64,000 bases of DNA from Brachypodium distachyon (Eukaryota; Streptophyta; Magnoliopsida; Poales; Poaceae), in the NCBI RefSeq assembly GCF_000005505.3, contig NC_016131.3, forward strand, positions 53,863,355 to 53,927,354, given 5' to 3'. The translations under genes and the position numbers were made by a program. How positions within the stretch are numbered: the first letter of the stretch is position 1; the number at the start of each line of letters is the position of its first letter. The notes under the pieces are model-generated. The model worked only from the letters and a program-made list of their open reading frames with translations, did no database searches and was not told the DNA's origin. This document shows positions 49,011 to 59,563 of this stretch, in pieces.

Positions 49011-49153
49011 CTGCGCGGCCCCCTCGCCAGCGGCGGCGGCGGAGGCAGGAGAACCCGAGGAAGCAGTACCAGCGACCGAAGCCAAGGGCAGGCGCAGGTA
49101 GGCGAGCGGAAACGGGGGGGCGGGGTTTGGGGCGCGGGATGGCGGGATTTATA
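49011..49153 (-). promoter_or_regulatory. MET1 5' leader exon and TATA box
   Basis: TATAAAT (complement of 49147-49153) lies just above a GC-rich leader that ends in GCGCGCAG-type sequence at 49011 with a good donor (GTAACA). The matching acceptor is at 46305-46306, 13 bp above the MET1 ATG. The start of transcription around 49110-49125 is inference. Confidence 0.6.
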
Positions 49154-49505
49154 GCGGAAAGGACGAAAATGCTAGCGAGGAATGGCGAAAGGGCGTGAGC
49201 GAAGCGTGGAAGGGGAAGGTTTTGGCCGCGGCGGCCGCACGTGCTGCGCGCTTGGGACTGGGCGGGCTCTCGCTTGGCGGGAGGAGGGGCGCCGAAACCT
49301 GAAACTTTTTCCTGTTGCCCCGCCCAGATCGGAAGCAACTACCTGCTGCCCCCCTCCTTGTTTTTTCTTCTTCTTTCCTTTTTCTCGTTTTGTTTAAGAT
49401 TCCGTTTGCGTTCACAGCTTGGCCCTCATGTTTCCTTCCAATTGCATCTCGGTTTGAATGTTTAGTGAGACGTTGTGTTGTTGAGCTCACGAAATGGAAG
49501 GTTAG

Positions 49506-49714
49506 TTTTTGGAAGGAAAAATATGCTCTGGGATTTGGGATTTCTTTTAAGATGGATTTAGGATTATTCTGTCTGGTTGGTTCCTTTCTAATCGGTCATC
49601 TTCCTGGGGTTTTTGGAAGGAAAAATATGCTCTGAGATTTGGGATTCTTTTTTAGATGGATTTGGGATTATATTGTCTGGTTGGTTCCTTTCTAATCGGC
49701 CATCTTCTTGGGTT
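49506..49714. repeat. Tandem duplication, period 104 bp
   Basis: TTTTTGGAAGGAAAAATATG starts copies at about 49506 and 49610. Both continue through GTCTGGTTGGTTCCTTTCTA and ATCGGYCATCTTC. Differences are few, so the duplication is recent. Confidence 0.9.
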
Positions 49715-50462
49715 CCACCGCACGTCTTTTCGCCACTTTGTTTTTTGGTTTTATTTTTGGCTCAGATGTCGACACTTGATAATCTATTTGATTTTGTTAC
49801 TACCTCTCATCTACCTAGGTCTTGTCAAATGTCCATAATGTTGTGAGATAGCTTTGAAAGTTTGTGCCGAGGTTCAATGCATTTCACATCTTTGGTTAAC
49901 ATTTCTTATTAATGATCCCTTTTGGAAAAATTCAACTTTGGATATCTTGGGTGTATATGGTTGTAGTATGTGTTCTTTCGCGGACAAATAAAAAACAATG
50001 GTACAATTTGATATCTAGGTGGACTATCGTTCACATATTGTCGTGGTTGCCGTCATAGGTAGGTATAATCGATCTATTGCTTCTTTTAATGAAAGAGGTG
50101 CGGCATGAGGTGTGTGGAGATGTTGTGTTTTCATTTATTCTTTGTTAACACATTTCAATAATTTTAGTGACGCAGATGGAAAGTCATGCTTGAGTAGTCA
50201 TGATGTATTACCATCACGTGATTTCTTGTTTAATGTGGTTTTAAACGTGTTTTTATTTTTTCGTTTAGTATACTTCAAGGAAGCGTTTGTCTTTCATTCT
50301 TCGCATGACTAGCTTCCTATTTACCTCTATTCACACGCATGTGGTTGAATTTAATTTGTTATTTATATTCTCTTAAATTTGGCATGGGATTAATGAGATG
50401 AGACGTGCATCATTGCGTGTGGCAGGTTTGATGTATGTGTTGACATAGCTCGGATGTTATTG

Positions 50463-51263
50463 TTAAGTCCATATAACCCCTTGAACTATGAGGGTGAGAC
50501 TACCGCACCTCGTGAACTTCAAAACCAGGTATTTAATCTCCTAAACTTTGCAAAACCATACAAATCAGCCTCGAGACCACAATAAGCTGTTTTTGCGGGC
50601 TGTTTTGCTGACGTGGAGACTAAGAAATGCTACGCTATCAGTTTTACGGCGGTAATCAGTTTGAGCATGAACTATATATAACAAAACATTATCATTTCAG
50701 TTGCATCTCAAAACTTAATTAAAAATATCATGAACTTGATCATGCTTACCATGATATAGACATATCATACACTTGTCCAAAAGCTAAGGTAGCTTGAACA
50801 CGAGCATGCTTAACATATTGGAATGTTTAAATTAATCGGACACTATTAACCCCCACGATGAGCGCAAGCTTTTGCTATTGTATTTTTTTTTCGAGATTGA
50901 CAGGGGCGATTACTCCCAACCGGTGCTGTTGTCTAATTTCACCTATGAGGATGAACCCTAGTTTCCAGAATGGAAAACTGGAGAAAAAGAAAAAGGGAAT
51001 GGATAATGAGGACGAAGAGCGGGGAAAGTTGAGGGGGTTTCCCCCCTATAAACCAACTGATCCCCGCCCTAAAACGGACATTATGACATTTATCAGTCGC
51101 CACGCCAGCAAAACCTCACAAAAAACAACTTAGTTTGGTCTTCGGTGGTTGATTTGTCGATACGTGGTTTTGCGAAGTTCAGGAGGCTAAATACCTGGTT
51201 TTGAAGTTCAGTGGTAAAGTAGTCCTACCCTCGTAGTTCGGGGGGTTATATGGACTTAACTCG
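50463..51263. mobile_element. MULE-like terminal-inverted-repeat element, about 800 bp
   Basis: The left end GTTAAGTCCATATAACCCC and the complement of GGGGTTATATGGACTTAAC at the right end are inverted. Pairing continues for roughly 100 bp (GAACTTCAAAACCAGGTATT, GCAAAACCA). The terminal style resembles the MULE at 10293. No clear 9 bp target duplication was found, so class is inferred. Confidence 0.6.
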
Positions 51264-51403
51264 GTTTTGTATATGTCTGCAGCAAGTGAACGCCTCCTAA
51301 ATACCTGGTTTTGAAGTTCAGTGGTAAAGTAGTCCTACCCTCGTAGTTCGAGGGGTTATATGGACTTAACTCGGTTTTGTATATGTCTGCAGCAAGTGAA
51401 CGT
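51185..51403. repeat. 110 bp tandem duplication spanning the element's right end and its flank
   Basis: AAATACCTGGTTTTGAAGTT recurs at 51189 and 51299. The unit includes the terminal repeat and flanking TCGGTTTTGTATATGTCTGC, so the duplication came after the insertion. Confidence 0.88.
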
Positions 51404-51929
51404 AAAGCATTGTCCAAAAACAAAATACCAAAAATGAGCCTAGTGCCTTTTCTTCAATCACATATCTTTGTCTCGTCTTTCTTTGTCCACCGTTAGTAAT
51501 GGAAAACTTGTTGATTACTGAATGTTGATGGTAACCTGAAACTGACCTGTGCTGCTCTCTACTAAGAGCATCTACGACAACTTCCTCAAATTTTGTTCCC
51601 CGCATTTTAATATGGGAATCCTTACAAAGATTCGTGTGCAAAAAACCCTCCTCCCTAACAGATTCGCCAGATCTCATTCGGTATATTTCACTCTTCTATG
51701 TTTGATATTTTATTTATATCTTGCAACTCATTTTCTTGTAAACAACTATATTTTATATTTATTTCAAATGACTAATTGAAATAGAATCTTTTTAATATAT
51801 TTCAACTAACTATATGTAATTTATTTCAAACGGCTATTTTTCTAACGGGCAAAGAACAACAACAACAACAAGAGAAAGCCTCAATAGCAATTATCAACTC
51901 ATACAACAAGCATGAATCACAACCATCGA

Positions 51930-53600
51930 TGCTCTCCCTCTCTCTCTCTCTCTCTCCCTCTCGATCTAGCCACACAAAAGGCTCATGAACACCAACCCAT
52001 CGCCCCTAAAGCTACCGCTTGCCTCCTTCCATGGCGACCGCCATACTTGGGCCGAACCCTGATTTCTCCTATGGTCGCATCCTAGCGACAACACGATCAC
52101 CCTCCTCTCCCCATGGTTGGTATGGTCCACGATGGAGGAGGTTGTGTGCTCTGCGAGAGACCGTGCACTACAGAGAAGGGAGACATGGAAGGAAGAGGAT
52201 AGAGGAGGCATACATTGGCCAAAACCTCTGATGTCGTCATTGGCAAATGTGAAGAGGATAGAGGATTCATACATTTTCGGCCTCTATTGATTCATACACA
52301 TAAAGCCTCGTGGTCATCTACCCCATGCCCTAACATTGCCGCCTGCCTCGTTCCATGGCCCACACCCCATCCCTCTCCTCATCACGAGATCGAAATCACA
52401 TTACTAGCTGTATAGTCAGGCTAGTGGCGACCTTGATATCCCCTATGTTCGCCTCCTAGCGATGATGCGACCACTCTCCTCTCCCCTTGGACGGTATGGG
52501 CCATGATGGAGGTGGTTGTGTGCGACGGGAGAGGCCGTGTGTTGCAGAGAAGGGAGACGGGGAAGGAAGAAGGCGTATGAGGAATACCTCGGCGGAAAGG
52601 AAACCCTGACATCGTCATTGGCGGATGGGAAGTCTATCAGTCGGCCAAGTTTGGGGAATCCCGGAGGGTATCTCTCTCTCCCTCCCTCCCTCCCTCCTCT
52701 CTTTGTCTCTCTCGATCCAACCACATAAAAGCCTCATGGTCACCTACCCCATCGGCCCTAACGTTGCCGCCTTCCTCGTTCCATGGCCCATACCCTGTCT
52801 CTTTCCTCATCACGAGATCGAAACCGCATTACCAGCTGTATAGGCAGGCCAGTGGCAACTCAGATATCTCCTATAGTCGCATCCTGCGGACAATAGGACC
52901 ACCCCCTCCCCCCTGGATGGTATCAGCCATGACGGAGGAGGCCTTGTGCGGCAGGAGAGGTCGTGCACTACAGAGAATGGAGATGAGAAGGAGGTGGGCA
53001 TATGAGGCATACCTTGGGTGAGAAGGAAACCTCCGATCTCGTTGTTGGCGGATGGGATGTCTCTGGCAGTTGGCCAAGTTTGGGCAATCTCAGAGAAAAT
53101 ATGTCTCTCTCGTTCTCCCTCCCTGCTCTCTTCGTCTCTCCCGACGATACAACCACGTAAAGCCTCATGGCCACCCGTCGGCCCTAACGTTGCCACATGC
53201 CTCATTCCATGGCCCATATCCCCGTATCTTTCCTCGTCACGAGATCGACAACCGCATTACCGACCATATTGGCAGGCTAGCGGCAACCCAGATATCCCCT
53301 ATGGTGGCCTCCTAGCGACGTCACGAACACCCTCCTCTCCCCTTGGACGGTACGGGCCACTACGAAGGAGGTTGTGTGCAGTGGGAGAGGCCGTGCGCTG
53401 CATAGAAGGAAGACAAAGAAGGAAGAGGCATACCTTGCCGAAAGGAAACCTCCGACGTCGTAGTTGGCTGATGGGAAGTCTCCGTCGGTCGGCCAAGTTT
53501 GGGGATTCTCACAGACAATCTCTCTCTATCTCTTTCCTCCTCCCCCTCTCTATTCTCTCATGGTTCAGCCGCATGAAGCCTCTTGGTCACCTACCCCATC
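51930..53600. repeat. Tandem array, unit about 427 bp, four copies
   Basis: The landmark CTCRTCACGAGATCGA occurs at 52378, 52806 and 53233 (spacings 428 and 427). Each unit has a CT-rich stretch, AAGCCTCATGGTCACC, CGTTCCATGGCCCA, a GGTATGGGCCA-like part, GAGAGGCCGTG, and GGCCAAGTTTGGG. The first copy (about 51930-52300) is shortened. The second to fourth copies diverge by point changes and small indels. Open frames of up to 196 codons in it shift between copies and are not conserved, so it is not coding. Confidence 0.85.
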
Positions 53601-54485
53601 AGCCCTAACCATACCTGGGCATGGGCAGCCCAGCCCGATGACCCGGCCCGAGCCCGGCCCGAAAAAGGTGGGAAAGTTTGGTGAATCTTGGAGACAACAC
53701 GAAGATCCGCTGAGTTTGGGAATCAAGATGGGAAAGCTGTCGGGCCTCCTTTTTTCTTCAAAAGATCCAAATATGACTACGGGCACTGGACAACGGGACA
53801 GCCGGAGTCCCCTCAGAGCTTACTCACTGCACTCATTTGGCAAATGGTACAAGACAGGGAGACATGCCAGTATGCCACACAAATGCCAAGGAAATACCAG
53901 GAACTAGGCAAAAATTTGGACGCAGCGTGTTATTATCTGGCTAGATACACTTTGTGGATTCACCGGTTCGAACTCAAGGCAGGTGCCAGACTCACGGCTA
54001 CTGCCGGAACTACCGCGCGCTCAGGACAGGAGAATGTTTATATGCCCAGCGACAGTCCATACTGAACAAGAGCAGAAACAGGAAAGATCACACTGGTCCT
54101 GTGCATTTTGCCATTCATGCAAAATGCAGTCACCCAGTTCAGCATGGATATCTGGTAGACAACTGGTTTGATATCTGGGAGATAAACAAAGAATGATAGT
54201 TAAATCAAAGCATTTTTCAAAAAAATATTAATTACACCAAAGTAGTAATATACTGGGCTGAGATCGTTAACTTTATCTTGTCATGACAGTCATGAGATAA
54301 AAATATTTATCTTACACATCACATAGGCATTAAGCCCTCCATGGACATCATCCAGTTATAGTGTCTGGGAGCAGTTATTAACATTATAAACAAGAAAAAG
54401 AAATGCTCATGTTTTTTCTATACTCCTTATTCAATCCCCGAAAAAACTTCCTTCCCATGCATGCACCGAGGGATAGCGATTCGGT

Positions 54486-57400
54486 CTAGAGTTTGGATGC
54501 TTGTTCATCCCCAGAATGTCCTTTGAGCCATGTCTTGTGGATGTGTGTTACCACAAAGCCGGCGGGGCTTTCGGGCTGAGATCATGAAAACAAAAATAGC
54601 ATAGTTAAACCTATGTTGAAAAAGAAAAGAAAAGATACTGTAAACCTATGTCTGATATGCTGTTAAGGAGTGGAGTAGGTTTTGGCCGAACAGAAGTGAT
54701 ATACCTTTACAGTCAGTGCAAGACTTGCCAAACAGCACACCCACGCATCACCTGAAAATAGCAGTGCATTTAACATTCAACTGAGAATGATTTGTTAAAA
54801 AGAAAACTACTACATAGGGAATGGGACAGTGGCTACTATGGATATGAGAAAAAGAAGTATAATTTTGAACTACACATCCCACAGGTTGTTCTCCATTTGG
54901 TACAGAGAGTCACACATGTACGTCGGATATAATCAAAGGGCAAAGGCATGCTAAAGTAACTCATATATCATTGCTAAGAGAAAACATGTCAAATCAGGTT
55001 GTATCATTTTCATAACCATCAATTCCATTAGAATTACATGGTCAAAAGCTTGCAGCACAATTTCTGGTTAATCAGATTTCTTTTAGACTAAGATTTTTCG
55101 CATCACCCGATCCCAGCTGCAGCAGGATATGAATGTGACCATTTACATCAAGTACTTGTTGGTGGTTATATATATGGTAAAGGCATTCTATAGTGAATCT
55201 TTATCTACACTATTACAAAGTATAAACGAACTCAATAAATCGTAACTTGTCACCAACCATTGTACTTTAACTTAATGAAGGAGTCATTATTTGTAAAAGA
55301 AGAAAATAAAGGATATGAGTGCAAAGTAATATGCGGATCTACTACCATAGTCCTAAAATATTACTCCACATCTAAATGTCGAGTAAAATGGTTCTCTCAT
55401 GAAATAAAGATATACTGTTTGGTTAGGCTCAACTTTTGGTTTTTGGTTTATAAGCTAAAAGCAACTTTTGATGTGCTTTTGGCTTTGGGTTTTGACAGCA
55501 TATTTGTTACATGATGGTATAAGCCACAAGCACATAAATAGGTGACTTTTGGCATATAAGGCAAAAATCAAAAGCCACAAGTTAAGCCTAACCAAATACC
55601 CCCTACGAATGACATGATCTATGAAAAATAACAAGGCTTCTGATTGAGCGATTACAAAATTTGAACACAATATATAAAATACTCCCTCTGATCCCAAATT
55701 CTTGACTCAAATTTGCCCAAATATGAATGTATCTATTCTTAAAATGCGTCTAGATACATGTAATATTTCGACAACAATTTAGGATCGGAGGGAGTAGCAT
55801 ATTCTGCAGAATTCCAAGGACTCACCTTCTGACTCCCACAAGTCAAATCTCACCAGCCAACTGTCAGAAGCAGTCTGCGATATAACAAGTCTGTCTACCC
55901 ATGCTCGGTATTTTTTCCCTTGTTTGTCACCATAACACGAACCCAATGCATCAATGGCTGAATGGATCGAAAATTCGAGCCCAGCAGGATGAATAGTAAC
56001 TCCATTTGCATCCTAGTACACACAATAAAAAAATCAGTTTGAAACCAAGTTAAAAAAAATGGCATTACCATGTCCATTTCAAAAGAAAATATGGCGTTAT
56101 ATCAAAATTAGAAATCCCTAGCATGTTATTAGCTCTGCCAATGAGGAGAGGTTCGAAGTGGAAAGGCATATACATACAGTGACGTTTTTGAAGTACTCCA
56201 CAACTGAATCAGCCTTTGGAACATCAGCCCTACGCCACTTCTCATAGAGAACATAGAACTTTACAACAGCTTCTGTAGGCTTGAAAGAGTCCTCCTTGAC
56301 ATAAGGAAACTCGACATCTCTTGGAGAAACATTAGGTCCTAACTTGAAGTGTCCGATAGCTTGTATAATACCAGCAGCACACCTCTCAGTTGCATGGATC
56401 ACCTTAGGATTATCCTTCGCATTTTCTGCACGCCATTGGAGTAGTTCCTCTTGGGCATTGCTAACCTAACATTTTAAAACTCGAGAGTCTCAGTAAATTC
56501 ATATTCATTCAAGCATGAATTTGGACAGATACTTCATGCAAATTATTGTATACTGACCATGACACCATGAACACCAGGGATGCTGAATAATTCTGCATCA
56601 TTACCAGAATCACCACAAACAAGAGTATTGTTGGGTGTTTTTCCACATGAGCCTAACTTCTTGAGCAGATATGCAAGTGCCTGACCCTTTCCAGCCCCTT
56701 GAGCTAATATATCAAGGTCCTGCCCACCACTGTAGATTATTTTTGCATCTACCTGTTTACAAGAAATAGAGTAGTTAATCACATGAATTCCAAACAAGCA
56801 TGTTTCTAAGAAGATACCCAAAAGTAAAATGTAACAACATCAATGCACATTCTGCCTCACCCCACGTTTCTCAAAATTCTCAGAGAGAGACTTTATCACT
56901 TCCTGAGCAGTCTTCTTGTCAACCAAAAAGCTGACCTTATGCGGACGCTGTTCTGACTCTACCTGCATCCATGCAAATGTATGACAACATAATGCAATTT
57001 GTTTAGCAATACCATGGATATAAATTAAGAGAAAGCAGGCATGCAAGCAATCAAACATGCCTGAAGCTTCAGCTGAGGAAACTTGGCCGTTTCCTCAAGA
57101 ACAATATTCTTGTCCCACTTATTGTTCAGATATTCCTCCCAGCCAGCATCAGGAACCATTTCCTCTCCATATGTTATCTCAGTGCCCACAGACATAATAG
57201 TGATGTCTGGAGTAAGCATAGGCTTCTCTTTCCTCAATTCCTTATAGAGAGTAGGCGATCTTCCAGTAGAAAAGACGAGCAGAGAATCCTGACAGTAAAG
57301 AGACTCCCAAAGGGCCCCAAACCTAAGCAAGGACAAGTTCTCTTCGTCATGATGATCAACCTGAAAGTATGAATTAAAAAAAGATTCACATTAAAAGGAC

Positions 57401-57517
57401 ACACAGAAATTCATAATTATCTCTGGACAAATCCAAAGTATGTGTTTAGACAAATACCATTGTATGATCAAGATCTGAAACAATCATAAGGCGCGCAGAA
57501 CCCTTGAGCTTATCCAT
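54486..57517 (-). CDS. SPP: Sucrose-phosphate phosphatase (SPP)
   Basis: SPP removes phosphate from sucrose-6F-phosphate, the last step of sucrose synthesis in the cytosol (EC 3.1.3.24). Coding exons (minus): 57458-57517, 57061-57360, 56861-56962, 56558-56752, 56178-56465, 55826-56012, 54705-54751, 54486-54575. They join in frame to 422 aa, the normal plant length. HAD-family motifs: DLDHT (15-19, with the nucleophile Asp15), STGR (51-54), KGQA (Lys176) and GDSGND (201-206). The C-terminal S6PP_C region contains [38 protein letters not shown] and the tail [20 protein letters not shown]. The ATG at 57517 is preceded by an acceptor at 57526, so a leader intron lies upstream. Possible leader donors are at 58499 (CAG|GTACC) and 58238 (CAG|GTTGA). 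The intron after exon 2 begins GC (CAG|GCATGT at 57060). Confidence 0.97.
55413..55605. mobile_element. MITE in SPP intron, about 190 bp
   Basis: TTTGGTTAGGCTCAACTTTTGG at the left end pairs with the complement of CCACAAGTTAAGCCTAACCAAA at the right end. The interior repeats AAAAGCMACAAGY motifs. It lies between SPP exons 6 and 7. Confidence 0.72.
55682..55794. mobile_element. Stowaway-like MITE in SPP intron
   Basis: CTCCCTCTGATCCCAAATTC at the left end pairs with the complement of AATTTAGGATCGGAGGGAG at the right end. It is the same family as 14499-14611, in opposite orientation. It lies 32 bp beyond SPP exon 6. Confidence 0.88.
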
Positions 57518-57752
57518 TTTAGCAACCTGCAAAGATGGTTGTCTCAAGTGAGGAATCAAGACTCGAAGGGAATGTCTTGGACACACAAAACGCTAAGAAG
57601 GGCACTTGAATTTTTTTTTTCGAGCCATTGCGAAACTATGAATTGAGATCTTCACTAGCAGCCAAAGCCAAGTAAAACAGCAGTTCTTGTATGGTGTATG
57701 GAAACAACTGACTTTTTTTTTAACATTCTAATCTCCATTATCCTAATGCTTC

Positions 57753-57860
57753 TGCTGAATCACAATGCCTACTGGTATGCTTCATGCTATGAATTGTCTC
57801 TGGGACTGCTGAATCACAATGCCTACTGGTATGCTTCGTGCTATGAATTGTCTCTGGGAC
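57753..57860. repeat. Tandem duplication, period 54 bp, in SPP leader intron
   Basis: TGCTGAATCACAATGCCTAC starts copies at 57753 and 57807, both ending GAATTGTCTCTGGGAC, with one base different (CATGC/CGTGC). Confidence 0.92.
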
Positions 57861-59563
57861 AAGGGTTATTTTAGAATGTACAGTATATTTACACCCAACT
57901 TTGTGCAGGCATGCAATCAATGAGGCATCTAGACTCTTTTCCAGACAAGTGTAAAATGCTTTGCCCTGTTTTACGAGAAAAAAAACACAACCAATCAAAG
58001 GCTCAACCAATCCGCTTAACACAAAAGGAGTGTGCCAATTGTGAATTCGCTGCAACTAATCTTTGCATTTCGGAACTGCTAAGCCGCAACTGCAGGACAG
58101 ACACGGGCCGCCCTACCTTGATTTTTGCCCCAGTTACGAATTGGAGAAGATGAAACAGGGAGCCAAAGGGCGGAATCCGTTGGTGGGGTGATGGGAGGAG
58201 AAACGGTCGGGAGAGAGAGAATCGAAGGGGAGATCAACCTGCGGTGGAGGCGCTCGCGCGCGAGGAGGAAGACGAGCTAGGGGGCTGGGGCGCTCGGCAG
58301 CGGGATGGGGAGGGAGGGGTGGCGGTGCTCGCGGGAGGAGCCACGGAGCGAGGGGGGAGAAAATCCTACGAGACCTGATCTGGTCCTGCGGGAGGAAGGG
58401 GAGCAGACATGGCGCGCAGGTCGCCAGAACGAGCTGCCGGCCCTGGCGCCGGGCAGTGCCACCACGCAGCGGAGACGAACGAGAGGGAGGAGGGGGTACC
58501 TGCAGGGTCGTAGCGCGGAGATCGGCGGAGAGGAAGGGCGGTTGTTTCGATCGGCGAAGAGGAAGAGCCGAAGAGGAAATGGAGAGCGTGGGAGGGAGGG
58601 AGAAGAGGACGGGTGGCGAGCGGTTGTTTCGGGAGAAGAGAGATGCTGCGAGCGAGCGAGCGAGCGCCTATCTTTCCTCCCGAATTTCGACGGTGGTGAG
58701 GCGCCGCGCCTTTCTGTCGACACATCATCGACGCCGCCTACCCTGCTATAGTGCTATGGCCAGATTCCAAAACGGCAACCGCCGTCTCCGAATCATCTCC
58801 GGCATATCCAAAATGTAAAATTAAAATACGGAGTAGTACTACTTTTTATGGTATAAACAGATTCTTTCTCTGCCTATCGTAAGGCATACACGTTATTCCA
58901 CAGTTTGTTCCAGCAGGTGAATTGTGGATTATGCAATACAAAATCGGTATCATTGATTTTGCATCAAATAATATATCGACTAATTATTGATTAAGGTGAA
59001 ATCTTGAAAAGGGTGCGTTTTACAATCAAATTGGGATTAGAAAAGTGATCTCCAACCCAACTCTTTAAAATTCATATCTCGCAAAAAATTCATAGTTACA
59101 TCCCTAAAAGAGTTTCTAATATTTGGATGTACTGAACCAGGCCCGGATTAATTATGTCAAGATACATACTCCGTATTAGTCACGAAACAACTTACAGTAT
59201 CGCATAGCAGCCCAGGAGCCGTAATCAGAGATAACTAAAGTTTTCATCATGCCCGGATGCTCCCAAAGAAGAAACGGATTTTATCATGTTATCAGTCACT
59301 CTCCAAAAGCCTTCGCTTTTAAGCACGAATCTACTCCAAGTCTCTTGCCTTTGTTACCTCTTCAGAAGCTACAGGCAGATGGGAAGCTCTGTTACTGTGT
59401 ACAACATTACTGTTACAGACGAATTACAAAATTCCATTTCAAAAAAAGGTAGAGATGAAGCCTGATTTGCTTGACATACATCTGAAGGCACCAATTTCTT
59501 CTCATGCTTGGCTAACGGCTGGGTGGGCTCTACTCATATGATCTTCAGGAAAGCTCGGCGGGA

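Larger units (their letters stand above)
49160..54485. other. Spacer between MET1 and SPP, repeat-rich
   Basis: It holds a 104 bp duplication (49506-49714), an inverted-repeat element (50463-51263) with a duplicated end, a (CT)n tract (51931-51962) and a 427 bp tandem array (51930-53600). The remainder (53620-54480) begins with a GGCCCG-rich patch and has short ORFs without recognised domains, then the SPP 3' UTR. Confidence 0.6.

Noticed and set aside
53018..53608. 196-codon open frame
   Set aside because: It runs across the 427 bp tandem units and is not kept in the other copies; no domain.
58305..58751. Overlapping 148-codon frames on both strands near the SPP 5' end
   Set aside because: GC-rich leader sequence with no domain; the SPP ATG at 57517 and its acceptor explain the gene.
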